DNA from: Hippasteria phrygiana | Taxonomy: Eukaryota > Echinodermata > Asteroidea > Valvatida > Goniasteridae | Reading direction: 5' to 3' | Length of the DNA: 64,000 nucleotides | NCBI GenBank assembly: GCA_037893225.1 | Contig: JAZGUH010000627.1 | Coordinates: 992,001-1,056,000 of the forward strand | Part shown: positions 1 through 9,500 of the stretch, in pieces | How positions within the stretch are numbered: the stretch's first letter is position 1 | Layout: the number at the start of each line of letters is the position of its first letter | Translations under genes and position numbers: made by a program | The notes under the pieces: model-generated | The model's database searches: none | What the model was told of the DNA's origin: nothing | Seen by the model: the letters and a program-made list of their open reading frames with translations, nothing else

Positions 1-510
1 AATACTTCAGAAAGGTTTGTAGCAAAAATGCATAGGGAGTGAAAGTCAACAATAAGAATGGACTCATTATCCACTGAACTCTGATCTTAGCAGTGGAAAT
101 GGACCTTATATTTTGCAGATATTTTTATTTTCATTTTTTTAGCAGGTACATGAGAATTACTTATTTCAGTACTAGTATTAACCTCTTGAATACAGACGAC
201 AGCCATAGCCACGGTTTGAAAAAGACCACCTGGCTGGTTGTCATCGATACGTGCATTCCTGCGCATACTCAATCCATTCATGTTTATAACCTATATTGTT
301 CTTGAATGGGAGCAATGAATATTAGAGCTTTTTCAATCAAAGCTTTCATTCACACAAAAGGAGGGGGGGATCCAAGTGCGATGAATAGAACCACTCTATT
401 CAGTGTGTGCCTAGTGTTTGCTTTTACGCTTGGCATACAAGCCCCCCCCCCCCCACCCCCCAGCCCCCCCCACCCCCCCATCAACATACAAACAAAATCT
501 TCGGACAAAC
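1..510. other. Intron of the TPC1-like gene at the window edge
   Basis: No coding exon was found. The stretch holds a minus-orientation copy of a dispersed repeat (about 186-365) and a C-rich low-complexity run around 441-480. Confidence 0.5.
186..365 (-). repeat. Dispersed repeat family R1, copy 1 of 3
   Basis: The reverse complement of this stretch matches 55320-55490 (TGAATGAAAGCTTTG, then AAAAAGCTC, TTCAAGAACAATATAG, a CGCAGGAATG core and GGCCAGGTGGTCTTTTT). The core alone also occurs at about 13787-13880. Three copies in one window show an interspersed element; no coding content or clear terminal repeats were seen. Confidence 0.7.
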
Positions 511-624
511 CTTGATTGCTGTTCGCTTGTGGAGGAAGAATTGCCTGACCCCTAGCCATCTGACCTTGAGTCCCAGACCAATGGCGATGATGGTCAGTAA
601 GAAGATCTCAATGGACCCATGGAT
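511..624 (-). CDS. TPCN1: TPC1-like coding exon 4 (S2 helix)
   Basis: A 114-nt, phase 0-0 exon with acceptor TTGTTTCAG before 624 and donor AAG|GTTTGT at 511/510. It codes IHGSIEIFLLTIIAIGLGLK, then VRWLGVRQFFLHKRTAIK. It includes the S2 helix and the conserved R-W-L-G and H-K-R-T residues of TPC domain I. No further exon is visible between 1 and 510; the rest of the gene continues beyond the left edge. Confidence 0.92.
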
Positions 625-3600
625 CTGAAACAAGGATGACCCATTGGGAAAGTTTGGACAGGAAATACATGTAGCCACCAGAGGACAATGAAGTACGGTA
701 TACAGGAATTTCCCAGTCATGGCCAATAGTTGGAAACGGTTATATATATATGTTCTGGACCAAGACATTTTTAGGAAGATGGGAGTAGGGGGCTCAAATC
801 TCTCCTCCTCCCCCCACCCACCTCTTTCTCAATATCATTTTAAATTTGTTTGGAAAATGTTGGGACATTTTATATTATTTAAAAAATATATATATATATA
901 TATACAATAAATAAATGTTTACAAATTCAGACAATGCTGATAAATTCCATTGACAATAGAATTTTTGGGAGTCAAAATGCAATCCTATTTGGGGGGGTGG
1001 CTATACCCCACAAAACCATGTTTGCTACCAAGGAATAATTTTATGAAGCTATTTTCCTGTTACATCAAAGTTTTGCTTTCCAAAAACAAGTTACCAGCGA
1101 AAAGGTCATGCGAGGTATCTTGCTTCGGACTCAATCTTGGCTGGTTTTTGCTTTAGTATGTTAATTTTCTTTACAATATCTTCTCCCCTGTACGAAATTG
1201 GGCTTAGTGCCAAATCTTGACTTAGGATACCCCTAACCAGAATATAACCGATGCTCCTTGGGTAAAAGTCCACGACAGTTTATTGTACCCAGGCATGGAA
1301 CAAAGATACTAACAATCTGGAATACAACCAACATAGGGGCAATGTACATTTAGATCAGTTGGCAGAGCATTGGCATGGTGTTCTGGAAGTCACAGGTTCA
1401 TATCCCACTCTGGGCAATTTTCTTTGTTCATTATTGGGTATATCATGTGATAAAAAGTCATATTCTCTTGAGTGATCCCCACACTGCTGTCTCAGAGGCT
1501 GCATCATAAACTTGGGCCTATAAAGCATTAAAGGATTATCACTTCTGACTAGTTCCCCCCTAAACAAAGACCCAACTCAGCTCAGTTGTTATTCTGGGAG
1601 GTCACAGGTTAAAATCCCACTCTTGTAAATTTTCAATTCTTGTGAACTTCAACTGAAAGCTTCTTACAATTTCTCCAAAAGCAAATAAGTTCACGGCGGG
1701 TCTTTCACACATTGCGAGGCAGAGGAGAACAGCAGCAGCGGCAAAGTCCATGAGGTAGAACCAGGGGTTATGGACGAGGATGTAGGCGGGCAGGGCGTCC
1801 TGACTCTTTGGATGGGTGTTAAAGCTGTGGTTGTTCTCGCCCTCCTGGGAGAAGCAGGGGGGTGGTGGTGGTGGAAAGGAAAACTTGAGGGTTATACAGG
1901 GGTGAGATTGGCCAAAAATGAACATTCCACGAAATCCACAAGAAAATCCACGAAAAATCCATCATCAACAAAAGTTTGTATTTGCCTAAAGGCACCGCCT
2001 TAAAATATCCTCTTTTACAGGTAAAAATACCTTTAGGACAACACCTCAGGAATTCCAGATTGCAAAAGATCGAGATTCTTAACAAATTCTGAAATCCTGA
2101 CAATCAGAGACCGTCATGGAGCAAATTGGAGGATGTTCCAATTGTTTTCTTTAGCCCGTGTCGCAAAAAATGGAAGGCTTAATGTTTTTTTAGGTTGCTT
2201 TCGAATATCCGGTTTCCAAAATCGAAACCGAATAGTGGAATTTAAACCGAATGTTAAAAAATCCGGATTTATATCCCACCACTAATTTCCTCTCAAACTT
2301 TTTTTGCATTTTTTTTAATGGCCCTAAAAAGAAAGCAGGTAAGGATGCTCAAATGATTTTTTTTAAACCGGCCTCAGACTATATTTCAGTAGACCTTATG
2401 TGTAGTGGCCATTAACCCTAACCCTCCAGGGTATTTTGGCTAGAAACCCTGCCAGACCCATCAGATTGCATACTTTGTCACATTGACTTGTGTGCAGAGT
2501 GCAGCAAAGTCAAGCTGTCACCACAGATGCACTGTGCTGCGTCTGGCAGGGTTAGGGTTAATGATTTTCATTTCGCTGGGCCTTTAATGGATTAGTCTTT
2601 TGGTCCCCACATGTGGTTACGCCACTGAATGGGATGAAGAGTTTGCTAGAATTACCCTGAGATATATTGCTGCCTCTTGGTAGTTCAGCTGCCAGCATTG
2701 AGAGGTGCTCTCTTCAGTCATGTCATCGTTATTGGGAAGCATGTCACCTAAAAGCCCTGTAAACAACACAAAATAAAAAGGATGAAAAACAGCTTATATT
2801 ACAGCCTATTTGAATCTTTCACCCGAGTTCACAATCTCACGTTCGCACAAGCATCGGTCAATTGGGCAAACATCGGTCAATTGGGCAAACATGGGTCGAT
2901 CGTGCAAGGCAGAGTTTGTGCCATGATCTACCAATCACGCGGGGGAACTTGTTCGTTCCACAGATGGTGAACCCATTCGTATCTACCAATCAAGCAAGTT
3001 TTGTCATCCACGATTGGTGGATTTGGAACATAAATTTCACCATAAAATCATATGGGGTGAAGGTATTCTGGCAAAAAAATTTTGAATTTTGCTATGACAT
3101 AGGCCCTAGGCCTACTTTTTATTCTAGGCAAAATCGCTTCAGTTTCGCAACATGCATGGCGGCAGAAGACAACACTTGCCCCAAAGTCAGAAAAGACCAA
3201 ATTTTCAGAATATAACACTCTTTTTTGGTCACCTTCATGCCATTTTGGAAAGATTTTACTTTAATACCCCCACCAAAATCGGTAAGGAACAGCAAATCTT
3301 AGAAAATAACCATCTATTTGTGGTTATAATTGTATAAACACTTGGCACAACCTTTAATTTGGAAAGAGTTCCATATCCGGCCATGTCCTTCCTCCATGCT
3401 TGGACCTCGTGCACAAAGTCTACGGGCCATGACAGAAAAAGTCAGTGTTTTCAAAGAAAAAGTTGACATTTTTTCCCTCCTAAATTCATGTTTCTTCATC
3501 AGATTTACACTTTTTGGTAGTTTTTAAGTCATATTAAGGGAAAATAAGTGATGGCCGGATATGGAACTCTTTCCGATCTCGCACTTCTTCCTCCATGATA

Positions 3601-4890
3601 TGATCAAGTTTGGAATCAAAACAAACCTCTGACCTTCCTATCGAATGGTACTCCTAGAACTATGAGGTTCCGACATGAACCTCATAGGAAGACGCCGATT
3701 TTTCCCATAGGCTAGTACAGCAAGAATAAGAACGTCATTCCCATGCAACACGTTTCTACATTTTTCGTCCGTGAATTACTTCATGGCTGCCCCCAAAAAT
3801 AATAATATGCCGCATTTACATCCTCACCTTGCTTGCGCCAAGTCAATTTTCGCCTGAAACGGGTCCAATTTGCGGGAAAAAAATGAAAAAAATCTGCAGT
3901 CATTCCGAAGCGATCACACACGCACACCATCAAGGAAGCCGCACACACGAAGCTCCTGTTTTGCGGGGGGGCCGTGGGTCGGTCAAGTCATGATTATTCA
4001 TCGAAAATTTGAAGCGCGGTAAGGCAGGCAACTGCCGCGTGTCCGACGACAGGCAATGCATGCAGACGGTATATAACGGACACGCGGCAGTTGCCTGCCG
4101 TACCGTGCTTCAAATTTTCGATGAATAATCATGACTTGACCGACCCACGGCCCCCCCGCAAAACAGGAGCTTCGTGTGTGCGGCTTCCTCGATGGTGTGC
4201 GTGTGTGATCGCTTCGGAACGACTGCAGATTTTTTTCATTTTTTTCCCGCAAATTGGACCCGTTTCAGGCGAAAATTGACTTGGCGCAAGCAAGGTGAGG
4301 ATGTAAATGCGGCATATTATTATTTTTGGGGGCAGCCATGAAGTAATTCACGGCGAAAAATGTAGAAACGTGTTGCATGGGAATGACGTTCTTATTCTTG
4401 CTGTACTAGCCTATGGGAAAAATCGGCGTCTTCCTATGAGGTTCATGTCGGAACCTCATATGTCATAGTTCTAGGAGTAATCGAATGGTACCCTTTTTCA
4501 TAAAAAATCTTTGAATTAAAATGTATTATCGGATCGGTGAGTACAGATGAGCTGTTTCCACACAGTTCCAGATAGGAACGATTGCCGATCTATCCCTACC
4601 GGGGGCCACCCCGAGATTTGGTCTAACGTTAGTGTGATGAAAAGGCCTAAATTATAAATATTTATAGCATAGGGTATCAAACGAGCAGTTTTTTTGCGGA
4701 CGGACAGACTATAAAAAACGTTAGAAATTGCTCCAGCATGCATACCGTTCATTGTTTCTGTTCCTCTGCCATCAGAATCGATTATCAATGGACTTCTCGA
4801 TTCGTTCGTCATGCTCAAGGTTGACGAAACATTATTTACAAAAATGTTTGCAGCATTTTCCCTGTTCGGACTGTTCTCAGAATCCGCCAT
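511..4890 (-). CDS. TPCN1: Two-pore cation channel (TPC1-like), 5' four coding exons, partial gene
   Basis: Four minus-strand exons with good splice sites join in phase: 4890-4746, 2756-2656, 1844-1668 and 624-511 (537 nt, 179 codons). The peptide has a disordered acidic/Asn-rich N-terminus, then NYQEAAIYLREGENN, then HPKSQDALPAYILVHN and WFYLMDFAAAAVLLCLAMC (first transmembrane helix, S1 of domain I), then IEIFLLTIIAIGLGLKVRWLG and HKRTAIK (S2 and the loop after it). This order and wording match vertebrate TPC1, an endolysosomal cation channel gated by PI(3,5)P2, NAADP and voltage. The pore and the second six-helix domain would lie left of position 1. A PLII motif near residue 35 recalls the N-terminal di-leucine lysosomal signal, but the acidic spacing is not canonical. 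The gene is head-to-head with DRC10. Identity as a TPC is strong; the TPC1 subtype rests on motif similarity plus the neighbour. Confidence 0.88.
1348..1425 (+). repeat. tRNA-derived SINE-like sequence
   Basis: TAGATCAGTTGGCAGAGCA resembles a tRNA D-arm/box A. GGTTCATATCC, about 38 bases on, resembles box B (GGTTCRANTCC). A shortened second copy (AGCTCAGTTG, then GTCACAGGTTAAAATCCCAC) lies at about 1577-1620. The anticodon arm is not convincing and the box B is degenerate, so this looks like a SINE head or tRNA pseudogene inside a TPC intron rather than a working tRNA. Confidence 0.5.
1668..1844 (-). CDS. TPCN1: TPC1-like coding exon 3 (S1 helix)
   Basis: A 177-nt, phase 0-0 exon with acceptor CTTCTCCCAG before 1844 and a strong donor ATT|GTAAGA at 1668/1667. 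It codes EGENNHSFNTHPKSQDALPA followed by YILVHNPWFYLMDFAAAA and VLLCLAMCERPAVNLFAFGEI. The hydrophobic part is the first transmembrane helix of domain I, and the C-E-x-PAV ending is typical of TPC1 in vertebrates. Confidence 0.92.
1893..2105 (-). repeat. Dispersed repeat family R2, copy 1 of 2
   Basis: Reverse-complement match to about 16960-17185. Shared landmarks are TTTGTATTTGCCTAAAGGCA, the TACAGGTAAAAATACCTTTA stretch, and CACCTCAGGAATTCCAGATT. Both copies also share the outer GGCCAAAAATGA/TCATTTTTGGCC. No ORF was seen. Confidence 0.75.
2412..2561. mobile_element. TTAA-flanked non-autonomous element (piggyBac-like MITE)
   Basis: TTAA at 2412-2415 and TTAA at 2558-2561 flank a 142-bp sequence with inverted ends CCCTAACCC / GGGTTAGGG. 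A second inverted pair follows further in (CCCTGCCAGAC / GTCTGGCAGGG). TTAA duplication with C-rich ends is the pattern of piggyBac-superfamily elements. It lies in the intron between TPC exons 2 and 3 and codes nothing. Confidence 0.65.
2656..2756 (-). CDS. TPCN1: TPC1-like coding exon 2
   Basis: This 101-nt exon is too short to stand out as an ORF. Its acceptor is a TTTACAG before 2756 and its donor is AGG|GTAATT at 2656/2655. It codes LLGDMLPNNDDM...STSQCWQLNYQEAAIYLR. The WQLNYQEAAIYL stretch corresponds to the conserved NYQEAAIYL segment just before the EGENN motif of vertebrate TPC1. It ends in phase 0, which fits the next exon starting with GAG (Glu). Confidence 0.85.
3240..3357 (+). 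repeat. Dispersed repeat family R3, copy 1 of 2
   Basis: Inverted match to about 12437-12552. Shared landmarks are GGAAAGATTTTACTTTAATA, CCAAAATCGGT, and CACTTGGCACAACCTTTAA. The copy here directly abuts the hAT-like element starting at 3361. Confidence 0.7.
3361..3574 (+). mobile_element. hAT-like MITE family M1, copy 1
   Basis: A 214-bp element with near-perfect terminal inverted repeats GGAAAGAGTTCCATATCCGG / CCGGATATGGAACTCTTTCC. It is homologous, in inverted orientation, to 7828-8031, sharing internal blocks such as GGACCTCGTGCACAAAGTC and ACTACCAAAAAGTGTAAATC. No target duplication is evident at this copy. It is non-coding. Confidence 0.8.
3649..4479. mobile_element. Foldback element with 9-bp target duplication (Mutator-like, non-autonomous)
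   Basis: The 831-bp unit is almost entirely a palindrome. Arms of about 400 bp run inward from TACTCCTAGAACTATG and its complement to a short loop near 4048-4076. ATCGAATGG occurs directly on both sides (3640-3648 and 4480-4488), a 9-bp target duplication as made by Mutator-superfamily transposases. The arms differ by few changes and one 7-bp indel near the ends, so the insertion is fairly young. It lies in intron 1 of the TPC gene. Short ORFs in the arms mirror each other and are not genes. Confidence 0.85.
4746..4890 (-). CDS. TPCN1: TPC1-like coding exon 1 (start codon, disordered N-terminus)
   Basis: The ATG is at 4890-4888 (minus) and opens with MADSENSPNRENAANIF. The frame stays open well past the exon, so the donor was chosen by phase: AACG|GTATGC at 4746/4745 leaves one extra base, exactly what the next exon needs (its first two bases complete a Gly codon). 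The region is rich in Ser, Asn and acidic residues and is probably disordered and cytosolic. The exon itself is poorly conserved, so the start and donor are less certain than the downstream exons. Confidence 0.65.
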
Positions 4891-4943
4891 GTTTACAAAC
4901 GTTGCGCGCTGTATGTCATCTCATGGGAAGGCACTGTTTCAGA

Positions 4944-5053
4944 ACCACCAAAACGACATCGTCATGTATTACTGAAAGCGCACTGGGCCTTACTGAATAG
5001 GCACAAGGCTTTATTGAATAGGCACAAGGCGTGACGATGTCATTTTGGTTGGT
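4944..5053. repeat. Hairpin with internal tandem repeat in the shared promoter
   Basis: Arms of about 23 bp (around CCAAAACGACATCGTCA and TGACGATGTCATTTTGG) enclose two direct copies of TTGAATAGGCACAAGGC-like sequence (about 4991-5010 and 5012-5030). It could be a tiny inverted-repeat element or a regulatory structure; the sequence alone does not decide. Confidence 0.6.
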
Positions 5054-5195
5054 CTTTTTAAGTGCTTACCCATGTCATGTCATATGTCATTGTCATGCAG
5101 TTTGCGATGTCACCAGCTGGCTCAACAATTCACGCGTTAAAAAACGAGATTTTCCGAGAGCAGGTTTGCTGTCGATTTGAAAGTGACATCACCTA

Positions 5196-5212
5196 GTTAC
5201 GTTCATAGCAAC
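5196..5212 (+). promoter_or_regulatory. Imperfect X-box-like (RFX) motif
   Basis: GTTAC and AGCAAC half-sites face each other, as in the RFX-bound X-box of ciliary genes. The spacer is longer than the usual one to three bases and the left half-site ends in G instead of a pyrimidine. Its position upstream of the axonemal DRC10 gene makes it worth noting, but the match is weak. Confidence 0.25.
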
Positions 5213-5703
5213 GTACGTGTATAACACGCCAAAATAGGTTCTAGATTCATCCGCTTAACTTTGTTTCCCTTTCTAATATGATTATGGAAAGGTCCATTGA
5301 AAGAGATTAAATATAACCATGACATTCGATGCTCCAAAACAAAACTCGGGTCTATATTTAGAGAAAATATGACTTCTTGAGACTACTTTTTGAGTGCGGA
5401 TGTAAGTCAATGTTTATTGATATGTGTTGCTCGGCACTTGTGAGTTGCAGGTGTTTTACGTGCGTTTCTAATTCTGTGGAACAGTTGATCTCGAAACCAG
5501 CCGAGGTACATCATTAAATTGGTGTTTTATTTTTAAAAATGAACTTTAGGCTGTAAATATATAAGATGATATGTGATTCGGAGTCGAAAGATTAACTTGT
5601 GAAGACTTTTTAGCCTGTAAAAATATTTAACTTTGCAGCAGCTGAGCCTGACCCGTTGTTGTGAATAGCTGGGAGGCCATCCCGCCGCATCAGACTGGGG
5701 AAA

Positions 5704-6570
5704 ATGGCACTTGCAGACATCGCAGTGATGGAAACAGCTCGCCTTCTTGACAAAGTTAGGTCAGAAGGACCGAAGGAGCTACCGGAAAGACTGTCACAAG
5801 AACCTCTACAGTTCAGATCTGTACAGAAATCAAAGTCCAAGGAAGGGAAACTACCGAAGACGGACCCGCTTCGAGTGTTGGACCCCGGGCGCAAGAAACT
5901 GACCACTGTTGAATCTCAGAGAGTTCTGGCTGTATTGGATGAAAGCATCAAGCGAACTGAGGTGGTCACTCTGTTGCCGTATGTCATTGAAAATTTGGAG
6001 AGGTTCAGAGTGGTCCTGGGAGTAGAACTGGTCACGGCTTTGGAAGAACAGAGCAAAATCAAGAACTCGTACTCCGATGTTTGCAATCAACTTAGAGCAA
6101 TTAGGAATCCGGAGCCCTTGTCGACATCCCATTCCAGTAGGAGGTCGTCAGCGTTATCCCAGCAGAGTGACGGGTCACAGAGCCGGGCATCGTCCAATTT
6201 CAGTGAGGAGATTGAAGAGGAACCAGGAATCTCAAAGGAGGAAGAAGAGTTGATGAAGACGAAATCCACCTTGGAGCAACACATGAGCTTTTCCACTCGG
6301 AACGTCATGCGCCTCCTGTCGCTGAACCCCGCTGCCGTGAATGCCGTCAGGGCCGAGCGGAAGAACAGGGATCAGGAGTCTAGCAACCTCATCATCTACA
6401 TGAACGAGCTGCGGTGCTTCATCCTGGAGCGACTGCTGACCACGCCCCTCGAGGAGAAAGAGAAGACGGACTACCTGACACACATCACCATCCGGGAGAG
6501 GAATAATTCCAAAGTCATTAGGAAACTGTCTGCAGAACTGCAGGCTGCCGAAGATGAGAAAGATGAAGAG
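5704..6570 (+). CDS. IQCD: DRC10 coding exon 1 (residues 1-289)
   Basis: Starts [16 protein letters not shown] at the first ATG after an in-frame leader. The donor is GAG|GTATAA at 6570/6571; the ORF would stop two codons later, confirming the exon end. It carries the conserved LDE-S-I-K-R and LLSLNPAAV segments. A Ser-rich, probably disordered stretch (residues ~135-180) separates the two conserved parts. Confidence 0.93.
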
Positions 6571-9500
6571 GTATAAAGAGGAGAGGCGGGTCCAAATGTC
6601 AATTTGGTGAATCCCTGTGTAGGCACAAGCCATCTTTAAAACAGAAGGGGTTGCCATCTTGAAAAATATTGCCTTGCAGGGAGCTATATGCACTCCGACT
6701 TATGAAGTTCAATTCTGGCATACAACCATGCAATTCAATGGAGTGTTGTACATGTATGCACTCACACATTTGAAGCTTATGCAACCATGCACGTTTCAAT
6801 GGGAGTATCGCTGCACATGTGGAATGGAGCTTCAGAATCTGACAGCATATAAATCTTGTTTTATTTGTCGTGCGGTGCACAATTGTCAGATTCTGTGCCA
6901 TTTCTACCACTTTGATGGGTCAACTGTTAAGGAAAAGTGTCGTCATTGTATGTATGCAGGGCACTGATGTACAAACTCGTGATTAAAGCTGAAAACACAA
7001 ATGCTTATTTTTTTTCAAATTAGGCCTGTTACATGTAATTATAACATCACACTGCACATTTGCAATACAGATGCAACAACCACAATTGAGCTTCATACGT
7101 CAGTGCATATATCTCCTTGCAGGATCTAAAAATAGAATTTACAAAAAATTGACCTCCAGTCATTTTTTAAAAGACATGACGCTTTTAACATGTTTTTTAT
7201 GGGTTTTTTTTGTTTTTGTTTTTTTGATTGGATATTTTTGGGGATAAAACTGAAGCATTCAATTCAAAGTTGAATTGTAGATAATGTGTCTTGGGGAATC
7301 TTTTTAACCAATTCGCGTCGTAGGACGTGTTAACACGATCTGGCTGTTTTTATACACGGGCACAGCTGACGGGTTAAAACATCGAGCTTGCCTCGACCAT
7401 GGAGGAAGGATGCCTCGACTCGCCTCCGGGTGACGTCTCAACACGCTAATCCCTTATTTGTTTTGTACACACACACAATGTCCGAGAAGTCTGTGGAGGC
7501 GGACCGTGTGTTGAACTTGGCCGCTGTGCACGGCCTGTTCTACAATTTACACTCCGGTGGGCGCACCCGGAGTATTGAAATATATGAGGTTTCGGCAAGA
7601 AATATTGTACAAAAACTGTTGAAATGACTCTTGCAAATCATCAGTATTTGTGGCGTTTGGCTGTATATCAGAAGTTGGCTGCTATATTTTGCCTTCTTTT
7701 TAAATAGAAATTTTCAGCAAAAATTATCTTAGCGTGAACTGGTTAAAAGCAAACAAACTGCACCTTTCCAAAAAACAAACATTTCTCCACTTGAATTTGA
7801 AAACTATTGTATAACATATGAAAGTATGGAAAGAGTTCCATATCCGGCCATCACTTATTTTCCCTTAATATGACTTAAAAACTACCAAAAAGTGTAAATC
7901 TGATGAAGAAACATGAATTTAGGAGGGGACAAAAATCAACTTTTTCTTTGAAACTACTTTGACTTTTTCTGTCATGGCCCATAGACTTTGTGCACGAGGT
8001 CCAAGTGATGGCCGGATATGGAACTCTTTCCGAAAGTATAAACAGCCACTCACAGAGAGGCATGATTCCTATGGGAGAAAATTGCTTAATAGTAGCTCTA
8101 GCATAATGTGTGGGGCCAATACAGATACAATGAAGGGGAAAACCTGTGGCCCAGATACATGTAGGACGAAGTCTCTGATAATACGAGGTATTTTTGTAGG
8201 TCCAGCGGACAGTTCGACTTTATTTGTGTTTTTTGGTACATGCAGGATTTTCAATGGGAGGGGGACATACCACCCCCCCCCCCCCCATCAGCCTTTGTAC
8301 GTACAAATCACAAGCAAAATTACACAGCCACCACAGCACCAAGGATTAATATTTGTATTTATTAATTTGGGGGTAAGAAATCAAGAAGCCAGACATTAAA
8401 TAAGATCAGCATTGACAAAGCAGTTTTATGTGTTACCCTCAGATCTCAAAACGAAACGAGGAGATCCGCCGACTGAAAGCCGACCTAAACCAGATTGAGA
8501 AGTTCTCAGAAGAGCACATCCGCCGCACCAAATCAGAGGCAGACAAGCAGCAGCAGGCTGACGCCAAGAACTCGGAAGGGAAACAGGCCAAGCTGCAAGC
8601 TGAGCTGCAGGCACTGAAGACGCAGCTGGCGACCAACACAGCAGAGCACCGGGAGAGCGAACTGGCACTCAGAAAGGTGAGAGGTGTCACAGTGCACATA
8701 ATTAAATAAAGGGTATTTTTGTTTTTGATTCGATTTATTCAGGTTTCAACCGACTCATTATACAATGACAGATAAAAATAAGCACAATAAACAAAAGACA
8801 GTTGATTTAACCTGGGATAGCCCCAAAAAGCCAATTTTACAGGCTTATTTCCATTGGGGTCCCAACATAAAGGACAAATATGCCTACTTAAAAAAACCCA
8901 AAAAACAGGGTAATTAAAAAGGAGTAATTAAGGTAATTAAGGTAGGGGAGTCTGACACGGAGCTCCTGGCAAAATCTTTCTCAAAAGCTGAAAATAATTG
9001 CTAAGCAAATTTGGTAGGTTTGCAAAAAAATAGCCGTTTAATCCCTTCCGTCAGGTTGTTATTAATTGGGTGCTGGTATGCCAAGACGGGCTTGTGCAGC
9101 CAACACGGATCGCAGATTGCGCCAACTAAAAGAGCGCACTCTGTCGGATCCCTAGGGACAGTGAATAGCATGGTGCCTTGTTTTAAACAAAACAGGTTAA
9201 ATACAACGTTGGCGATTTGGGGACGCGTCTTGTTTATACATAGTGGAATGTTGCATATTGTTGCTTGATTAAGCATGCCTATAGTGAGATTAGAAACCAC
9301 TGTTGTATTTGCAGAACAGGATAGTAAGTTGTAGATTTTATCCATCTAGTGTTTATAAAGACGATATCAAACCTTGTTTTTTGCTTCAAGATGAGCGTGA
9401 AGGTGATCTCTGCACATCGTGTAAAACTTCCATTACAGTTGTTTCGGGCAGACAAAGCAATAACTTTCGCGCATCGCGTGGACAGCAAGCGTGTTTGGTG

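Larger units (their letters stand above)
4891..5703. promoter_or_regulatory. Shared upstream region of the TPC1-like and DRC10 genes
   Basis: Only 813 bp separate the two divergent start codons, so both promoters and 5' leaders must lie here unless a far upstream leader exon exists. The region holds a hairpin (4944-5053), an imperfect X-box-like motif (5196-5212) and a possible splice acceptor at 5637-5638 (TTTGCAG) that could join a non-coding leader exon to the DRC10 start exon. No TATA box was assigned. Confidence 0.6.

Noticed and set aside
350..559. Gly/Pro-rich small ORFs over the C-run (both strands)
   Set aside because: Composition artefact; the real coding part here is only the end of TPC exon 4 from 511.
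1348..1425. Functional tRNA gene
   Set aside because: Box A- and B-like words exist, but the acceptor and anticodon stems do not pair well and box B deviates.
2412..2425. Telomere-like TTAACCCTAACCC
   Set aside because: Only about two units, mirrored at 2549-2561 as terminal inverted repeats of a TTAA-flanked element.
3998..4279. Paired ORFs of 62-84 codons on opposite strands
   Set aside because: They lie in the mirrored arms of the foldback element and are the same sequence read twice.
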